A DNA stretch of 64,000 nucleotides from Methylococcales bacterium (GCA_026399095.1 JAPLRP010000019.1:62001-126000); one strand, 5' to 3'; shown: positions 38,148 to 47,261, numbered from the stretch's first letter. Numbers and translations: made by a program. The notes: generated by a model from the sequence alone, not told the origin.

Positions 38148-39005
38148 TTAGGCTTGTTTGTTAGCCCGTAAATAAACTTCCATCTGATGGCCTTTATTGA
38201 AAAGTTGTGCGGGTAGATTTAGTAACTCAGTAAGAATTTTTATTGTTCTGTATAAAATGTGCGGAAGTTCGTCTTTTTCATAAAATTTAACAAAATGTGT
38301 GACGACTTTTACCGTACTGAAACCAGTTTGCGACGCTAGCTGGTTTAGTGACTTTGGAGAAAAGAAACTAATATGACCACCATGACGATTCATATCAAAA
38401 AAGTCCCATTTATTTTTACGAACTTGCCGAGTCCAACTATCTGTATTCCCCGTTCCGACCAGCAGAATGCCGTTTGGGCGTAAAATGCGAGCGCATTCAT
38501 TTAATAACGCAATAGGATCAGAAATATGCTCAATAACCTCATGTAGCGTTATCGCGTCAAAAGAATTGTCTTCAAAACCAACGTCATTTAAAAAACCAAA
38601 ATGAATCTTTAGCCCTCTTTTAATTCCGTCATTAACCGCTTTTTCTGAGGGATCAACACCTTCGGCTTGAAGTCCTAAATTCTTGGCAATAAATACAAAT
38701 GAACCATTGGAAGAGCCCACATCCAAAATCCGAATGTCCGCGTTATTTTTTGATAGTAATCTCGCTATGTGATTAATATCTTTTTTCCTTCGTTGCAGTA
38801 ATCGCGCGTAATCTTTTTTTGACGGCCAGGTTCCTTCTTCACTGTTCCAGTCTTGATTGGATTTTTCATAGCGCTCTTTATTGCAAGAGCTAAGGAGTTG
38901 CCCACAGGATGAACATTCTTTTAGCTCGCCTTCCGCAACAATAAGTTTGGATGAAGATAATATTGAATAACATCCATTTGGGCATGTTTTGAATAAATTA
39001 TTCAT
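38148..39005 (-). CDS. SAM-dependent methyltransferase with N-terminal zinc-ribbon
   Basis: A 285-residue protein. The first 45 residues hold CPNGC and CSSCGQLLSSC, a probable zinc ribbon. A class I methyltransferase domain follows: ILDVGSSNGSFVFIAKNLG, EGVDPSEKAV and LHEVIEHISDP. This combination is seen in methyltransferases of polysaccharide and lipid biosynthesis. It is followed by the AT3 gene 129 bases away and is divergent from the second MBOAT gene. Substrate unknown. Confidence 0.83.
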   Translation of the reverse strand: MNNLFKTCPNGCYSILSSSKLIVAEGELKECSSCGQLLSSCNKERYEKSNQDWNSEEGTWPSKKDYARLLQRRKKDINHIARLLSKNNADIRILDVGSSNGSFVFIAKNLGLQAEGVDPSEKAVNDGIKRGLKIHFGFLNDVGFEDNSFDAITLHEVIEHISDPIALLNECARILRPNGILLVGTGNTDSWTRQVRKNKWDFFDMNRHGGHISFFSPKSLNQLASQTGFSTVKVVTHFVKFYEKDELPHILYRTIKILTELLNLPAQLFNKGHQMEVYLRANKQA

Positions 39006-39389
39006 AGGTGTTTTTAAGGTGGGTTGTATAATTGAACATTATATTTCGTTTAATGTTACAGATTACCCCCCATCACGTCTAGCATTTATGCCTACCCATC
39101 TGGAATAACAATTAAGATTTTCGAGGGATTATCTGGCTGATTGATGGTTATTGATGAGATCGGATAATTCGGTTCTTTGGGCTTTAAATTGGCCGTTTGA
39201 TTAATAAGATCAACGGTCTTTTATTATCAGATTTAAGGTGCAAACAGTCAATAATGTCCGAGTTTTTTCTGTGAAAAGGTAGTCGATCACTTTTATTCTT
39301 ATTCCTTCTGATGTTTAAGCAGTTGCTATGTTTTAATGGTAGCTTTTATATCTGACTTAGATAACCTAAATAGAAAACAGATATCACCT
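39006..39389. other. Divergent intergenic region of 384 bases
   Basis: It separates the methyltransferase (minus) from the second MBOAT gene (plus) and should carry both promoters. No gene is seen. An imperfect hairpin followed by a T-rich run at 39191-39225 is the only clear structure. Confidence 0.5.
39191..39225 (+). promoter_or_regulatory. Terminator-like hairpin in the MBOAT leader
   Basis: GGCCGTTTGAT and ATCAACGGTC pair with one bulged base around a TAATAAG loop, then CTTTTATT follows. It lies about 165 bases before the MBOAT start with no plus-strand gene before it, so it could be an attenuator in a long leader. Speculative. Confidence 0.3.
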
Positions 39390-40928
39390 ATGTTATTTAA
39401 TTCACACGTTTTTATTTTTTTATTTCTTCCAATAGTTTTTTTCGGGTTTTATGGTTTAGCTCGATACAGTCAGAATTTAGCCGCGCTTTGGCTTACGGGA
39501 GCATCATTATTTTTTTATGGCTGGTGGGATGTGCGCTTTGTCGGGCTGCTTGTTGGCTCTATCTTGTTTAATTATGGCGCGGGTTATTTGATAGGACATC
39601 GATTTCTTAATAAACCAAAATTTATTCTGACCTGCGCTATTTTATCTAACCTAATTTTGCTGGGTTATTTTAAGTATGCCAATTTTTTTATTGATAATCT
39701 GAATGATATTACTGGTGCTGCACTCTCGATCAGAGAGTTTATTCTCCCGTTGGGTATTTCTTTTTTCACCTTCACCCAGATTGCTTTTCTGGTAGATACC
39801 TATCAAGGTAAAGTAAAAGAATATAATTTTATTCACTATACATTATTTGTTACCTATTTCCCGCATCTGATCGCCGGTCCTGTTCTGCATCATAAAGAAA
39901 TGATGCCACAATTTGCCGAACCTTCAACCTATCGCTTCAACCATGACAATCTGTTAATAGGGCTGACTATTTTTTTCATGGGCTTGTTTAAAAAAGTGGT
40001 AGCTGCGGATGGCATTGCAACCTATGTAGGTCCTGTTTTTTCTGCACATACCTCGGGTATCGAACTTACTTTTTTAGATGCTTGGGGTGGAGCGCTATGT
40101 TACACCTTACAGTTGTATTTTGATTTTTCTGGTTATTCCGACATGGCAATAGGACTATCCCGGTTATTTGGCGTAACACTTCCGCTCAATTTTCATTCAC
40201 CCTATAAAGCAGTCAACATCATTGATTTTTGGCGGCGTTGGCACATGACGTTGTCACAATTTCTTCGTGATTATCTTTATATTCCGTTGGGTGGCAATCG
40301 CAACGGCTCTTTGCGTCGCTACTCAAATTTGTTGATTACCATGCTCTTGGGAGGATTATGGCATGGTGCCGGTTGGACTTATATAGTATGGGGTGGTCTT
40401 CATGGCAGTTATTTGGTAATTAATCACGGCTGGCAACGATTACATAAGTGCTTCTGGCATAAGCCACCATCAAAATTCATGCATGCATTTTCTGTATTGA
40501 TTACTTTTTTGGCTGTCGTTGTTGCTTGGGTAGTTTTCAGGGCGGATAGTGTTAATAGTGCGCTGGCCATACTTAAAGCCATGGCAGGTGTGAATGGTTT
40601 TAATCTGCCAGATGCTTGGCTGTTAAAATGGGGTGGCTTGGGTCAATGGTTGGTGCATCAGGGTGTCGAATTTAACAATACCAACAGGCTCTTTAAGGGG
40701 GGGGAGATTAACTGGATTATTGTTTCTTTACTTATTGTTTGGATGGCACCCAATAGCCAACAAATAATGGCCAATTTTAAACCGGCTCTCAACATGTCAG
40801 GTTGTGGAGCCGCAAAGCGGTTACTTTGGAAGCCTTCTTATACTTGGTTAGTCGCCAGTGCTTTATGCGCTTCATTCTCAATACTGTCTATCTCGAAAGT
40901 ATCCGAGTTTATTTATTTTCAGTTTTAA
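39390..40928 (+). CDS. MBOAT O-acyltransferase, AlgI-like (copy 2)
   Basis: A 512-residue MBOAT protein and close paralogue of the gene at 17202-18770. Shared segments include LFFYGWWDVRF, NYGAGYLIGH, VDTYQGKVKEYNF and HLIAGPVLHHKEMMPQFA. The catalytic histidine segment is LLGGLWHGAGWTY. ATG 39390 aligns with the start of copy 1 (MIFNSYVFIF against MLFNSHVFIF); an upstream ATG at 39336 was rejected. It has its own SGNH-like partner eight bases downstream. It probably acylates a periplasmic sugar; whether copies 1 and 2 share an acceptor is unknown. Confidence 0.92.
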   Translation: MLFNSHVFIFLFLPIVFFGFYGLARYSQNLAALWLTGASLFFYGWWDVRFVGLLVGSILFNYGAGYLIGHRFLNKPKFILTCAILSNLILLGYFKYANFFIDNLNDITGAALSIREFILPLGISFFTFTQIAFLVDTYQGKVKEYNFIHYTLFVTYFPHLIAGPVLHHKEMMPQFAEPSTYRFNHDNLLIGLTIFFMGLFKKVVAADGIATYVGPVFSAHTSGIELTFLDAWGGALCYTLQLYFDFSGYSDMAIGLSRLFGVTLPLNFHSPYKAVNIIDFWRRWHMTLSQFLRDYLYIPLGGNRNGSLRRYSNLLITMLLGGLWHGAGWTYIVWGGLHGSYLVINHGWQRLHKCFWHKPPSKFMHAFSVLITFLAVVVAWVVFRADSVNSALAILKAMAGVNGFNLPDAWLLKWGGLGQWLVHQGVEFNNTNRLFKGGEINWIIVSLLIVWMAPNSQQIMANFKPALNMSGCGAAKRLLWKPSYTWLVASALCASFSILSISKVSEFIYFQF

Positions 40929-40936
40929 GACTCATC

Positions 40937-42106
40937 ATGACGAATAAACAGTTTCTTATCAGATTTTTGTCTTTAAGCGTTTTCTTTTTATTATTATTCG
41001 GATTATTCAATCGTATCGTAGATCCCTTTTGGTTATATCGAGATAGTGAGATCAAGGGCTTTAATAGCATAAAACCGGCGTATGGTAATTATGAGCGCCA
41101 AATCAAACCGATTTTAGTATTACATGATCAGCCCGAAGCTATCATTCTAGGTAGTTCTTACGCAGAAATTGGGTTTGATCCAAGCAACACGTTCTTTTCC
41201 GAAAAGGATCATTTAAAAGGGATGAACCTTGCCTTAGCGCGAGCTAAAGACGATGAGGTGCAGTGTAATTTTGAGTTTGCAGTGACCCATTCAAAGATCA
41301 AACGTGCGTTAATCGGGATTCACCCGACCGGTATGTCGCAAAGTGATTGTAAAAAATTTGCACAGCTTGGTGAAATAAACAAGTTGGAGCTTTTGCTGTC
41401 CATGTCATCTGTTCGTGATTCTATCAAAACCATAACCAATCAAAAGAATTCCAAAGCGACTCACACTGAAAATGGTAGGTACTTTTTTGAGAGAGATAAG
41501 CCAGGTGTTAATATTCGGTTTGGTGAAGACTTTGTTCGCTATAAGAAACAAGATCCTCGATGTGTTAAGGCATCGAATACGCCTTTTACTTCGGATGTTG
41601 CTAATGCTGTTGATTTAAGTGGTCTGAAGAAGCTGATAAGTTTAGCCAAAAAACATGATATAGAATTGGTTTTATTTGTCTATCCCCGGCACGCTTACAG
41701 CTTGGAATTGGATAATCAATGTGGCGCCCAAGATACTTACTGGCGTGGCATGAAAGAAATAGCGAAGTTGATTGAGGCAGAAGCTCAGCCAACTAGGGTA
41801 AAGGCTTGGCAATTTTATGATTACAATTATTTAACGACAGAAGCGATTGGAACCACCGCTAAATATTGGCAGGACTCAAGACATTTTAACGTTGAAATGG
41901 GTAATGAAATGCTAAAGACTATGTTTGATAAAAATGCTATCGAACCAAAATTTGGCAAGTTAATTACCACTAACACGATTGAAACTGATTTCAGATCTTT
42001 TTTACAAGGTCGCTCTGATTATTTGCAAAGTCATCCTGAATTTCAGTCGGAATTGCAAAAACTCGAAGATATATGTTTGGATCCGATTAATAGGTGTAAC
42101 CCTTAA
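40937..42106 (+). CDS. Membrane-anchored SGNH/DltD-like partner of MBOAT copy 2
   Basis: A 389-residue protein with one N-terminal helix (about 8-25) and a periplasmic domain. Instead of GDS it has GSS (Ser73/Ser74 in IILGSSYAEIGFD), as in DltD-type proteins, and a DSRHFN motif near residue 318 that could supply Asp and His. It starts eight bases after the MBOAT stop. It is not visibly homologous to the partner of MBOAT copy 1. The pair resembles the MBOAT-DltD logic of lipoteichoic acid D-alanylation, but the acyl group here is unknown. Confidence 0.6.
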   Translation: MTNKQFLIRFLSLSVFFLLLFGLFNRIVDPFWLYRDSEIKGFNSIKPAYGNYERQIKPILVLHDQPEAIILGSSYAEIGFDPSNTFFSEKDHLKGMNLALARAKDDEVQCNFEFAVTHSKIKRALIGIHPTGMSQSDCKKFAQLGEINKLELLLSMSSVRDSIKTITNQKNSKATHTENGRYFFERDKPGVNIRFGEDFVRYKKQDPRCVKASNTPFTSDVANAVDLSGLKKLISLAKKHDIELVLFVYPRHAYSLELDNQCGAQDTYWRGMKEIAKLIEAEAQPTRVKAWQFYDYNYLTTEAIGTTAKYWQDSRHFNVEMGNEMLKTMFDKNAIEPKFGKLITTNTIETDFRSFLQGRSDYLQSHPEFQSELQKLEDICLDPINRCNP

Positions 42107-42298
42107 TTCCTATTAAATAAGGGTTAAATAGAAGCGAGATAAAAAGTTACCTAGTTATATTCAAAGCTTGTTCACGCGTAACTTTGATTATTTTCAGGCA
42201 ACTTTGATTACACTGATTGTGATTTAACTATTATCAAGTTTGACACTATGCGCTAAAGAAACTAAGGCGCTAAACCTATTATGATCGCTCCTGTTAAA

Positions 42299-42925
42299 TT
42301 ATTTTTTTGCAGTGCTTTCTTGTTTTATAAGCATATTCATAACTTCAATCATCTTTTCATGAGAGCCTGCCAAGGTACCGTTGGTTTTATATTTACCATT
42401 GATGATGATGGCCGGAACACCGGTAATGCCGTATTTAGCTGCTAAGAGAGGTGCTTCACGCATTTGTGAATCTACCCCAAAAGAATTATAGGCTTCTTTG
42501 AATTGGGCCTCATTAACCCCATGAGCCGCAAAAAATTTGGCTAATGATTCTTCGGTATCAAGACTTTCTTTTTTGTTTTGTATGGCATCAAATAAATCGC
42601 TATTCACTTTGTCAACAATACCGAGTGCTTCGGCGGTGTAATAAGCTTTGGCATGTTTGCTCCAAAGTTCATTAAATGCAGCGGGTTGTCGGATAAATTC
42701 TACATTCTTGGGTAGGGTTTTAGACCATTTTTCAAGCAAAGGCTCAAAGGCATAGCAATGGGGACAGCCATACCAAAAGAATTCGATGACTTCAATTTTA
42801 TCCGGATTTTGAGTGGGCTGCGCCGGTGAAAGTATTTCATACCCAACTGCAGGTTCTGCTTTTAGTAGAAAAGAACTGGAAAATAATAAGATTAACAGGC
42901 TTGTTTGAGCGATTTTTTTAAGCAT
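42299..42925 (-). CDS. dsbA: Periplasmic thiol:disulfide oxidoreductase DsbA
   Basis: DsbA introduces disulfides into exported proteins. The 208-residue precursor has a signal peptide of about 23 residues (LLILLFSSSFLLKA), the thioredoxin-fold active site CPHC at Cys54-Cys57 in FFWYGCPHCYAF, and the cis-proline in TGVPAIIING. Length is typical. It lies 75 bases after the cytochrome c4 gene on the same strand; this neighbourhood (polA, engB, cytochrome c4, dsbA) is also found in Pseudomonas. Confidence 0.95.
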   Translation of the reverse strand: MLKKIAQTSLLILLFSSSFLLKAEPAVGYEILSPAQPTQNPDKIEVIEFFWYGCPHCYAFEPLLEKWSKTLPKNVEFIRQPAAFNELWSKHAKAYYTAEALGIVDKVNSDLFDAIQNKKESLDTEESLAKFFAAHGVNEAQFKEAYNSFGVDSQMREAPLLAAKYGITGVPAIIINGKYKTNGTLAGSHEKMIEVMNMLIKQESTAKK

Positions 42926-43000
42926 TGTTTAGTTCTCAATAAGTGTGCGTTTTAGATAAAAATAATAAGTAAGATAGATCTTGGGTGTTATTTAGCGTCT

Positions 43001-43660
43001 TTATTTCATCATTGAAATGCGATAAGAAACCGCTTTGATTTCGTCATCAGTCATTTTCTTGGCAATCATGTGCATCATGTTTTCAGGGTTATTACTGCGT
43101 GTGTCGGTTTTAAAATCAGTGAGAGTCTTGATTAGATAATCGGCATGTTGAGATCTTAATGCCGGAAATGCCGCTGGTTTATTACCTTCTCCTAAGGGGC
43201 CATGACAGGCGATGCAAGCTGAAACTTCTCTAGGTAGGTCGCCGTTGCGATAGAGATCGCTGCCTTGAGCAATAATGCTTTGGATGGTTACTTTGCTGTC
43301 TGACTTTTCGTCTTCGTCATCATCTAAAACCGGTAAATCGTTTGCCGAAATTTCTTGTGCCGCATAGTAAGCGGCAATATCGGCCATGTCTTCATCACTT
43401 AATCCGGAAGCAATGGCAGTCATCATGGGGTTTTTACGCGCGCCTGTTTTAAAGGCTTGTAACTGTTTGATGAGGTAAGAAGAATGCTGCTGGGCAAGCT
43501 TGGGGAATGTTGATACCATGCTGTTACCATTGTCACCATGACAACTGATACAAGAGGCGGCTTTTTCTTTTCCTGCGTTAATAGAGCCTTCTGCATGTAA
43601 AATACCTGAAGTACTGGTAAACGCCAGGGCTAGTGAAAGTGCCAGCAGTTCTTTTTTCAT
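43001..43660 (-). CDS. Dihaem cytochrome c4
   Basis: A periplasmic electron carrier to terminal oxidases. The 219-residue precursor has a signal peptide ending around LHAEG (residue 24) and two haem sites, CISCH at 37-41 and CIACH at 149-153, in two similar domains with methionine-rich axial-ligand regions (NPMM and NPENMMHM). The inter-domain linker is strongly acidic (LDDDEDEKSDSK, about 112-123). It is divergent from engB with 113 bases between, and probably co-transcribed with dsbA. Confidence 0.94.
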   Translation of the reverse strand: MKKELLALSLALAFTSTSGILHAEGSINAGKEKAASCISCHGDNGNSMVSTFPKLAQQHSSYLIKQLQAFKTGARKNPMMTAIASGLSDEDMADIAAYYAAQEISANDLPVLDDDEDEKSDSKVTIQSIIAQGSDLYRNGDLPREVSACIACHGPLGEGNKPAAFPALRSQHADYLIKTLTDFKTDTRSNNPENMMHMIAKKMTDDEIKAVSYRISMMK

Positions 43661-43694
43661 CGATTTCCCCTTTGGAATAATGTAGTCATTTTAC

Positions 43695-43735
43695 GGTAGC
43701 CTAGAATGTATATATGCAGGCTACTGAGTGTAGCC
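43695..43735. repeat. Overlapping inverted repeats between cytochrome c4 and engB
   Basis: GTAGCCT (43696-43702), AGGCTAC (43718-43724) and GTAGCC (43730-43735) allow two mutually exclusive stems that share the middle element. The spot is the shared promoter region of two divergent genes. Function unknown. Confidence 0.5.
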
Positions 43736-43773
43736 AGATTCTACCCTAATTAGCAAGCTTAAGCGAGGCAACG

Positions 43774-44397
43774 ATGAACCCAGTTTATCATCAAGCAAAA
43801 TTTATTAATAGTTCACCTGACCTTAAAGATACCCCTGAAGACCAGGGTCGTGAAGTGGCATTTGCAGGTCGTTCAAACGCTGGAAAATCGAGTGCAATTA
43901 ACACCCTCACGCGTCAAAATGGCTTGGCCAGGATAAGTAAAACACCGGGTAGAACCCAGATGCTTAATTTTTTTGAAATTAATGATCAGCAAAGATTTGT
44001 TGATTTACCTGGATATGGTTATGCAAAAGTACCGGTGGCGGTGAAAAAAAAATGGCATGAGTTAATGGAGAAATATTTAACTCGACGTAAATCATTATGT
44101 GGAATCGTTTTGGTTATGGATGTGCGTCATCCTTTAACTGAATTCGATTGGCAGATGGTTGAATGGTGTCAGCATACTGGTTTAGCGCTACATATTTTGC
44201 TGACAAAAGCCGATAAATTAAACTATGGCGCTGCAAAAAATACCTTGATGCAAGTTCAAAAAGAACTGAATGATATTAGCTTTCCATTGACGATTCAGCT
44301 GTTCTCGTCATTAAAAAAGACGGGTGTTGATGAGGTACATCAGGCGCTTGATCTTTTGTTTAATCCGCTTGAGTCATCTGAATCAGAATTAGAATAA
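43774..44397 (+). CDS. engB: Ribosome-assembly GTPase EngB/YihA/YsxC
   Basis: EngB is an essential GTPase for 50S subunit maturation. The 207-residue protein has G1 GRSNAGKSS, the conserved TPGRTQ switch I, G3 DLPGYGYA and G4 TKADK. ATG 43774 follows a GCGAGG ribosome-binding site. The stop is directly followed by the hairpin that ends polA from the other side. Length and motifs are normal. Confidence 0.96.
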   Translation: MNPVYHQAKFINSSPDLKDTPEDQGREVAFAGRSNAGKSSAINTLTRQNGLARISKTPGRTQMLNFFEINDQQRFVDLPGYGYAKVPVAVKKKWHELMEKYLTRRKSLCGIVLVMDVRHPLTEFDWQMVEWCQHTGLALHILLTKADKLNYGAAKNTLMQVQKELNDISFPLTIQLFSSLKKTGVDEVHQALDLLFNPLESSESELE

Positions 44398-44439
44398 AAA
44401 CAAAAAAAGCCCCAAGATATAAAAATATCTTGGGGCTTT
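44398..44439 (-). terminator. Rho-independent terminator for polA, possibly bidirectional
   Basis: AAAGCCCCAAGATAT and ATATCTTGGGGCTTT form a perfect 15-base-pair stem around an AAAA loop. Read on the minus strand, a T-rich tract (seven T, G, then T) follows the stem, so it terminates polA. On the plus strand only three T follow, within the stem, so it is a weak stop for engB. Confidence 0.88.
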
Positions 44440-44549
44440 GGAAGTAATCAGCCGATTAACTAAGGGAGGACGGCTGTTTCAACACCAGTAAAGTGTTTCA
44501 GTTTTTATGACTTTATAATGAAATAAAAGTTCAATCAACATTAAAATGA

Positions 44550-47261
44550 TTAATGTGCTTCGTCCCAGTTATTACCCACGCCGATATCAACAAGAAGTGG
44601 CACATTTAGATCAGCCGCTGAACTCATGATGTTCCTGATAAGCGCAGAGCATGATTCCACCTGATTTTCTGCAACTTCAAAAACCAATTCATCGTGAACT
44701 TGCATAATCATTTTTGCGTCTGGTTTGTCTTCCAGTAACCATTGATCAGTTTTAATCATGGCGTGTTTAATAATATCTGCCGCACTGCCTTGCATGGGCG
44801 CATTTATGGCCGTGCGCTCTGCATATTGGCGACGTGCAGCATTGCGTGATTTTATTTCCGGCAAATACAAACGGCGACCAAATAAAGTTTCTACATAACC
44901 TTGTTCGCGAGCCTGGTCTCTAATGCTGTCCATGTAATTTTTAACACCCGGATAACGGGCGAAATATAAATCTATATACGATTGCGCCTGACTACGTGAC
45001 AAACCGAGTTGTTGAGCCAATCCAAAAGAAGACATGCCGTAAATCAGCCCAAAGTTAATCGCTTTTGCCGAACGACGTAAATCGGTGGTGACTTGATCCA
45101 CAGCGACGCCAAATACTTCTGCTGCTGTCGCCTTGTGAACATCCTCTCCCGCGCTAAAGGCTTTTAGCAAGCCGACATCGGCGGATAAATGGGCCATAAT
45201 ACGCAGCTCAATTTGCGAGTAATCAGCCGCCACAATTTTATAGCCTTGCGGTGCAATAAAGGCTTGTCTTATCTTGCGGCCTTCTTCACTACGGATGGGA
45301 ATGTTTTGCAAGTTGGGATTGGAAGAAGACAATCTACCTGTAGCGGCTACGGCTTGATGATACGAGGTGTGTATGCGTCCCGTTTTGTCATCAACCTGTT
45401 GCGGCAGTTTATCGGTATAAGTTGATTTTAGTTTACTTAAGCTGCGGTAATCCAAAATAAGCTTGGGCAACGGATATTCTAAAGCCAATTCTTGCAATAC
45501 GGACTCTTCGGTTGAGGGTTGGCCTTTGGGCGTTTTCTTTATAACAGGAATTTTTTGTTCGTCGTAGAGAATGTTCTGAATTTGTTTGGGTGAACCTAAG
45601 TTAAAGCTATGTCCGGCTAGATCATGAGCCCGTTGTTCAAGAGCGACAATATGACCTGCCAGTTCCAGACTCTGCTGAGACAGCATGGCCGTATCAATCA
45701 GTACGCCATTACTTTCAATGCGGGCAAGCACACTGATTAAAGGGATTTCTATTTCTGAATATAAAGCAAGCAGGGAAGGGTGCTGATGCAGCTTGGCCAT
45801 TAGCACTTGATGCAGTTGCAAAGTAATGTCGGCATCTTCAGCGGCATAAGGCCCCGCTTCTTCAATGGCGACTTCTTGAAACGGAATTTGTTTGGCGCCC
45901 TTGCCGGCAACATCTTCATAATGAATAGTTGTCACGCCTAAATATTCTTTAGCGAGGTCATCCATATTATGTTTGGTTGCTGTACTGTTGACCACATAAG
46001 ATTCAAGCATGGTGTCATGAGCAATACCCCGCAACGTTATGTCATGATTGGCTAATACATGAGTATCGTATTTGAGGTTTTGACCTAACTTGGCTTTCTG
46101 TGGATTTTCAAGTAGTGGACGAAGTTTTTCAAGAATTTCGATACGGTTTAGCTGATCAGGCGCACCTGTGTAATGATGTGCCAAGGGTACATAGGCCGCT
46201 TTGCCGGGTGTTACCGCAAAGGACACACCCACAATCTCTGCTTTGCTGTAATCAAGGCTGGTCGTTTCTGTGTCAAAAGCAAACAGCTGAGCATTTTCGA
46301 GTCGCTCAAGCCATTGATTGAAATGCTGATGAGTGAAAATCGTTTCATAAGTGGATTCAATAATAGCCGGCTTTTCTTCTTCAACAATGATGCTTTCAAC
46401 ATGGTTATCAAGCGTTTTGAGCCATGATAAAAAACCTAGTTCGGCTAACACGATTTTTAGTGCGTCGTTATCTATGGTGTTACGCTTCAAATAGTCCATG
46501 TCGTAAGGTAGATCAAGATCACACTTGATCGTCGTAAGCTTTTTGGCTATGGGAAGTTGACCTAGACTGGCACGAAGATTCTCGCCAATTTTACCGGTAA
46601 TCTTGTCAGCATTAGCAACCAGATTCTCTAAAGTTTGATATTGTTCCAGCCATTTTGCTGCTGTTTTAGGGCCCACTTTGGGCACGCCGGGAATGTTGTC
46701 GCTGGTATCGCCCATCAAGGCCAAATAATCAACAATCTGTTCCGGTTTAACGCCAAATTTATCGATAACACCCTGAATATCCATGCGGGTGTTGGTCATG
46801 GTGTTTTCCAAGATAATATGGTCGGTAACCAGTTGCGCCATATCTTTATCACCGGTTGAAATGATGACTTTGAAGCCTTGTTGCTCGGCATGTTGTGCTA
46901 GCGCACCCAGCACGTCATCGGCTTCTACTCCGGATTCCATGATTAACGGTAAACCCATGGCACGAATCAAATCGTGTAAGGGTTTTATTTGAACACGTAA
47001 GTCGTCGGGCATTGGTGGTCGGTGAGCTTTGTATTGATCATAAAGGTCATTACGAAAGGTTTTTCCGGGAGCATCAAAAACTACGGTGATGTATTCACTT
47101 TGATATTCAGCGATCAGTTTACGCAACATGCTGGACACGCCATAAATGGCATTGGTTGGCTCACCTTTAGGATTGGTTAGCGGTGGGACAGCATGATAGG
47201 CGCGAAACAAAAAGGAAGAGCCGTCAACCAGAATGAGGCATTTTTGTGTTTGTTGTGGCAT
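44550..47261 (-). CDS. polA: DNA polymerase I
   Basis: A 903-residue replication and repair polymerase with all three domains: the N-terminal 5'-3' exonuclease (LILVDGSSFLFRAYHA, GVEADDVLG, STGDKDMAQLV), the 3'-5' proofreading domain with intact acidic residues (AFDTETTSLDY, KYDTHVL), and the polymerase with motif A DYSQIELRIMAH, motif B RRSAKAINFGLIYGMS and motif C QVHDELVFEV. The ATG at 47261 has no evident Shine-Dalgarno sequence; a heptamer repeat precedes it. Length is typical. Confidence 0.98.
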   Translation of the reverse strand: MPQQTQKCLILVDGSSFLFRAYHAVPPLTNPKGEPTNAIYGVSSMLRKLIAEYQSEYITVVFDAPGKTFRNDLYDQYKAHRPPMPDDLRVQIKPLHDLIRAMGLPLIMESGVEADDVLGALAQHAEQQGFKVIISTGDKDMAQLVTDHIILENTMTNTRMDIQGVIDKFGVKPEQIVDYLALMGDTSDNIPGVPKVGPKTAAKWLEQYQTLENLVANADKITGKIGENLRASLGQLPIAKKLTTIKCDLDLPYDMDYLKRNTIDNDALKIVLAELGFLSWLKTLDNHVESIIVEEEKPAIIESTYETIFTHQHFNQWLERLENAQLFAFDTETTSLDYSKAEIVGVSFAVTPGKAAYVPLAHHYTGAPDQLNRIEILEKLRPLLENPQKAKLGQNLKYDTHVLANHDITLRGIAHDTMLESYVVNSTATKHNMDDLAKEYLGVTTIHYEDVAGKGAKQIPFQEVAIEEAGPYAAEDADITLQLHQVLMAKLHQHPSLLALYSEIEIPLISVLARIESNGVLIDTAMLSQQSLELAGHIVALEQRAHDLAGHSFNLGSPKQIQNILYDEQKIPVIKKTPKGQPSTEESVLQELALEYPLPKLILDYRSLSKLKSTYTDKLPQQVDDKTGRIHTSYHQAVAATGRLSSSNPNLQNIPIRSEEGRKIRQAFIAPQGYKIVAADYSQIELRIMAHLSADVGLLKAFSAGEDVHKATAAEVFGVAVDQVTTDLRRSAKAINFGLIYGMSSFGLAQQLGLSRSQAQSYIDLYFARYPGVKNYMDSIRDQAREQGYVETLFGRRLYLPEIKSRNAARRQYAERTAINAPMQGSAADIIKHAMIKTDQWLLEDKPDAKMIMQVHDELVFEVAENQVESCSALIRNIMSSAADLNVPLLVDIGVGNNWDEAH

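Noticed and set aside
39320-39345. RfaH ops element before the MBOAT gene
   Set aside because: Only GGTAGC matches part of the ops consensus; the rest does not.
11966-42106. Mobile genetic island with integrase or insertion sequences
   Set aside because: No transposase, integrase, tRNA junction or flanking direct repeat was found; only gene content suggests transfer.
42181-42210. Direct repeat ACTTTGATTA twice, 20 bases apart
   Set aside because: Spacing equals two helical turns, but it lies between two convergent gene ends, so an operator role is unlikely; probably chance.
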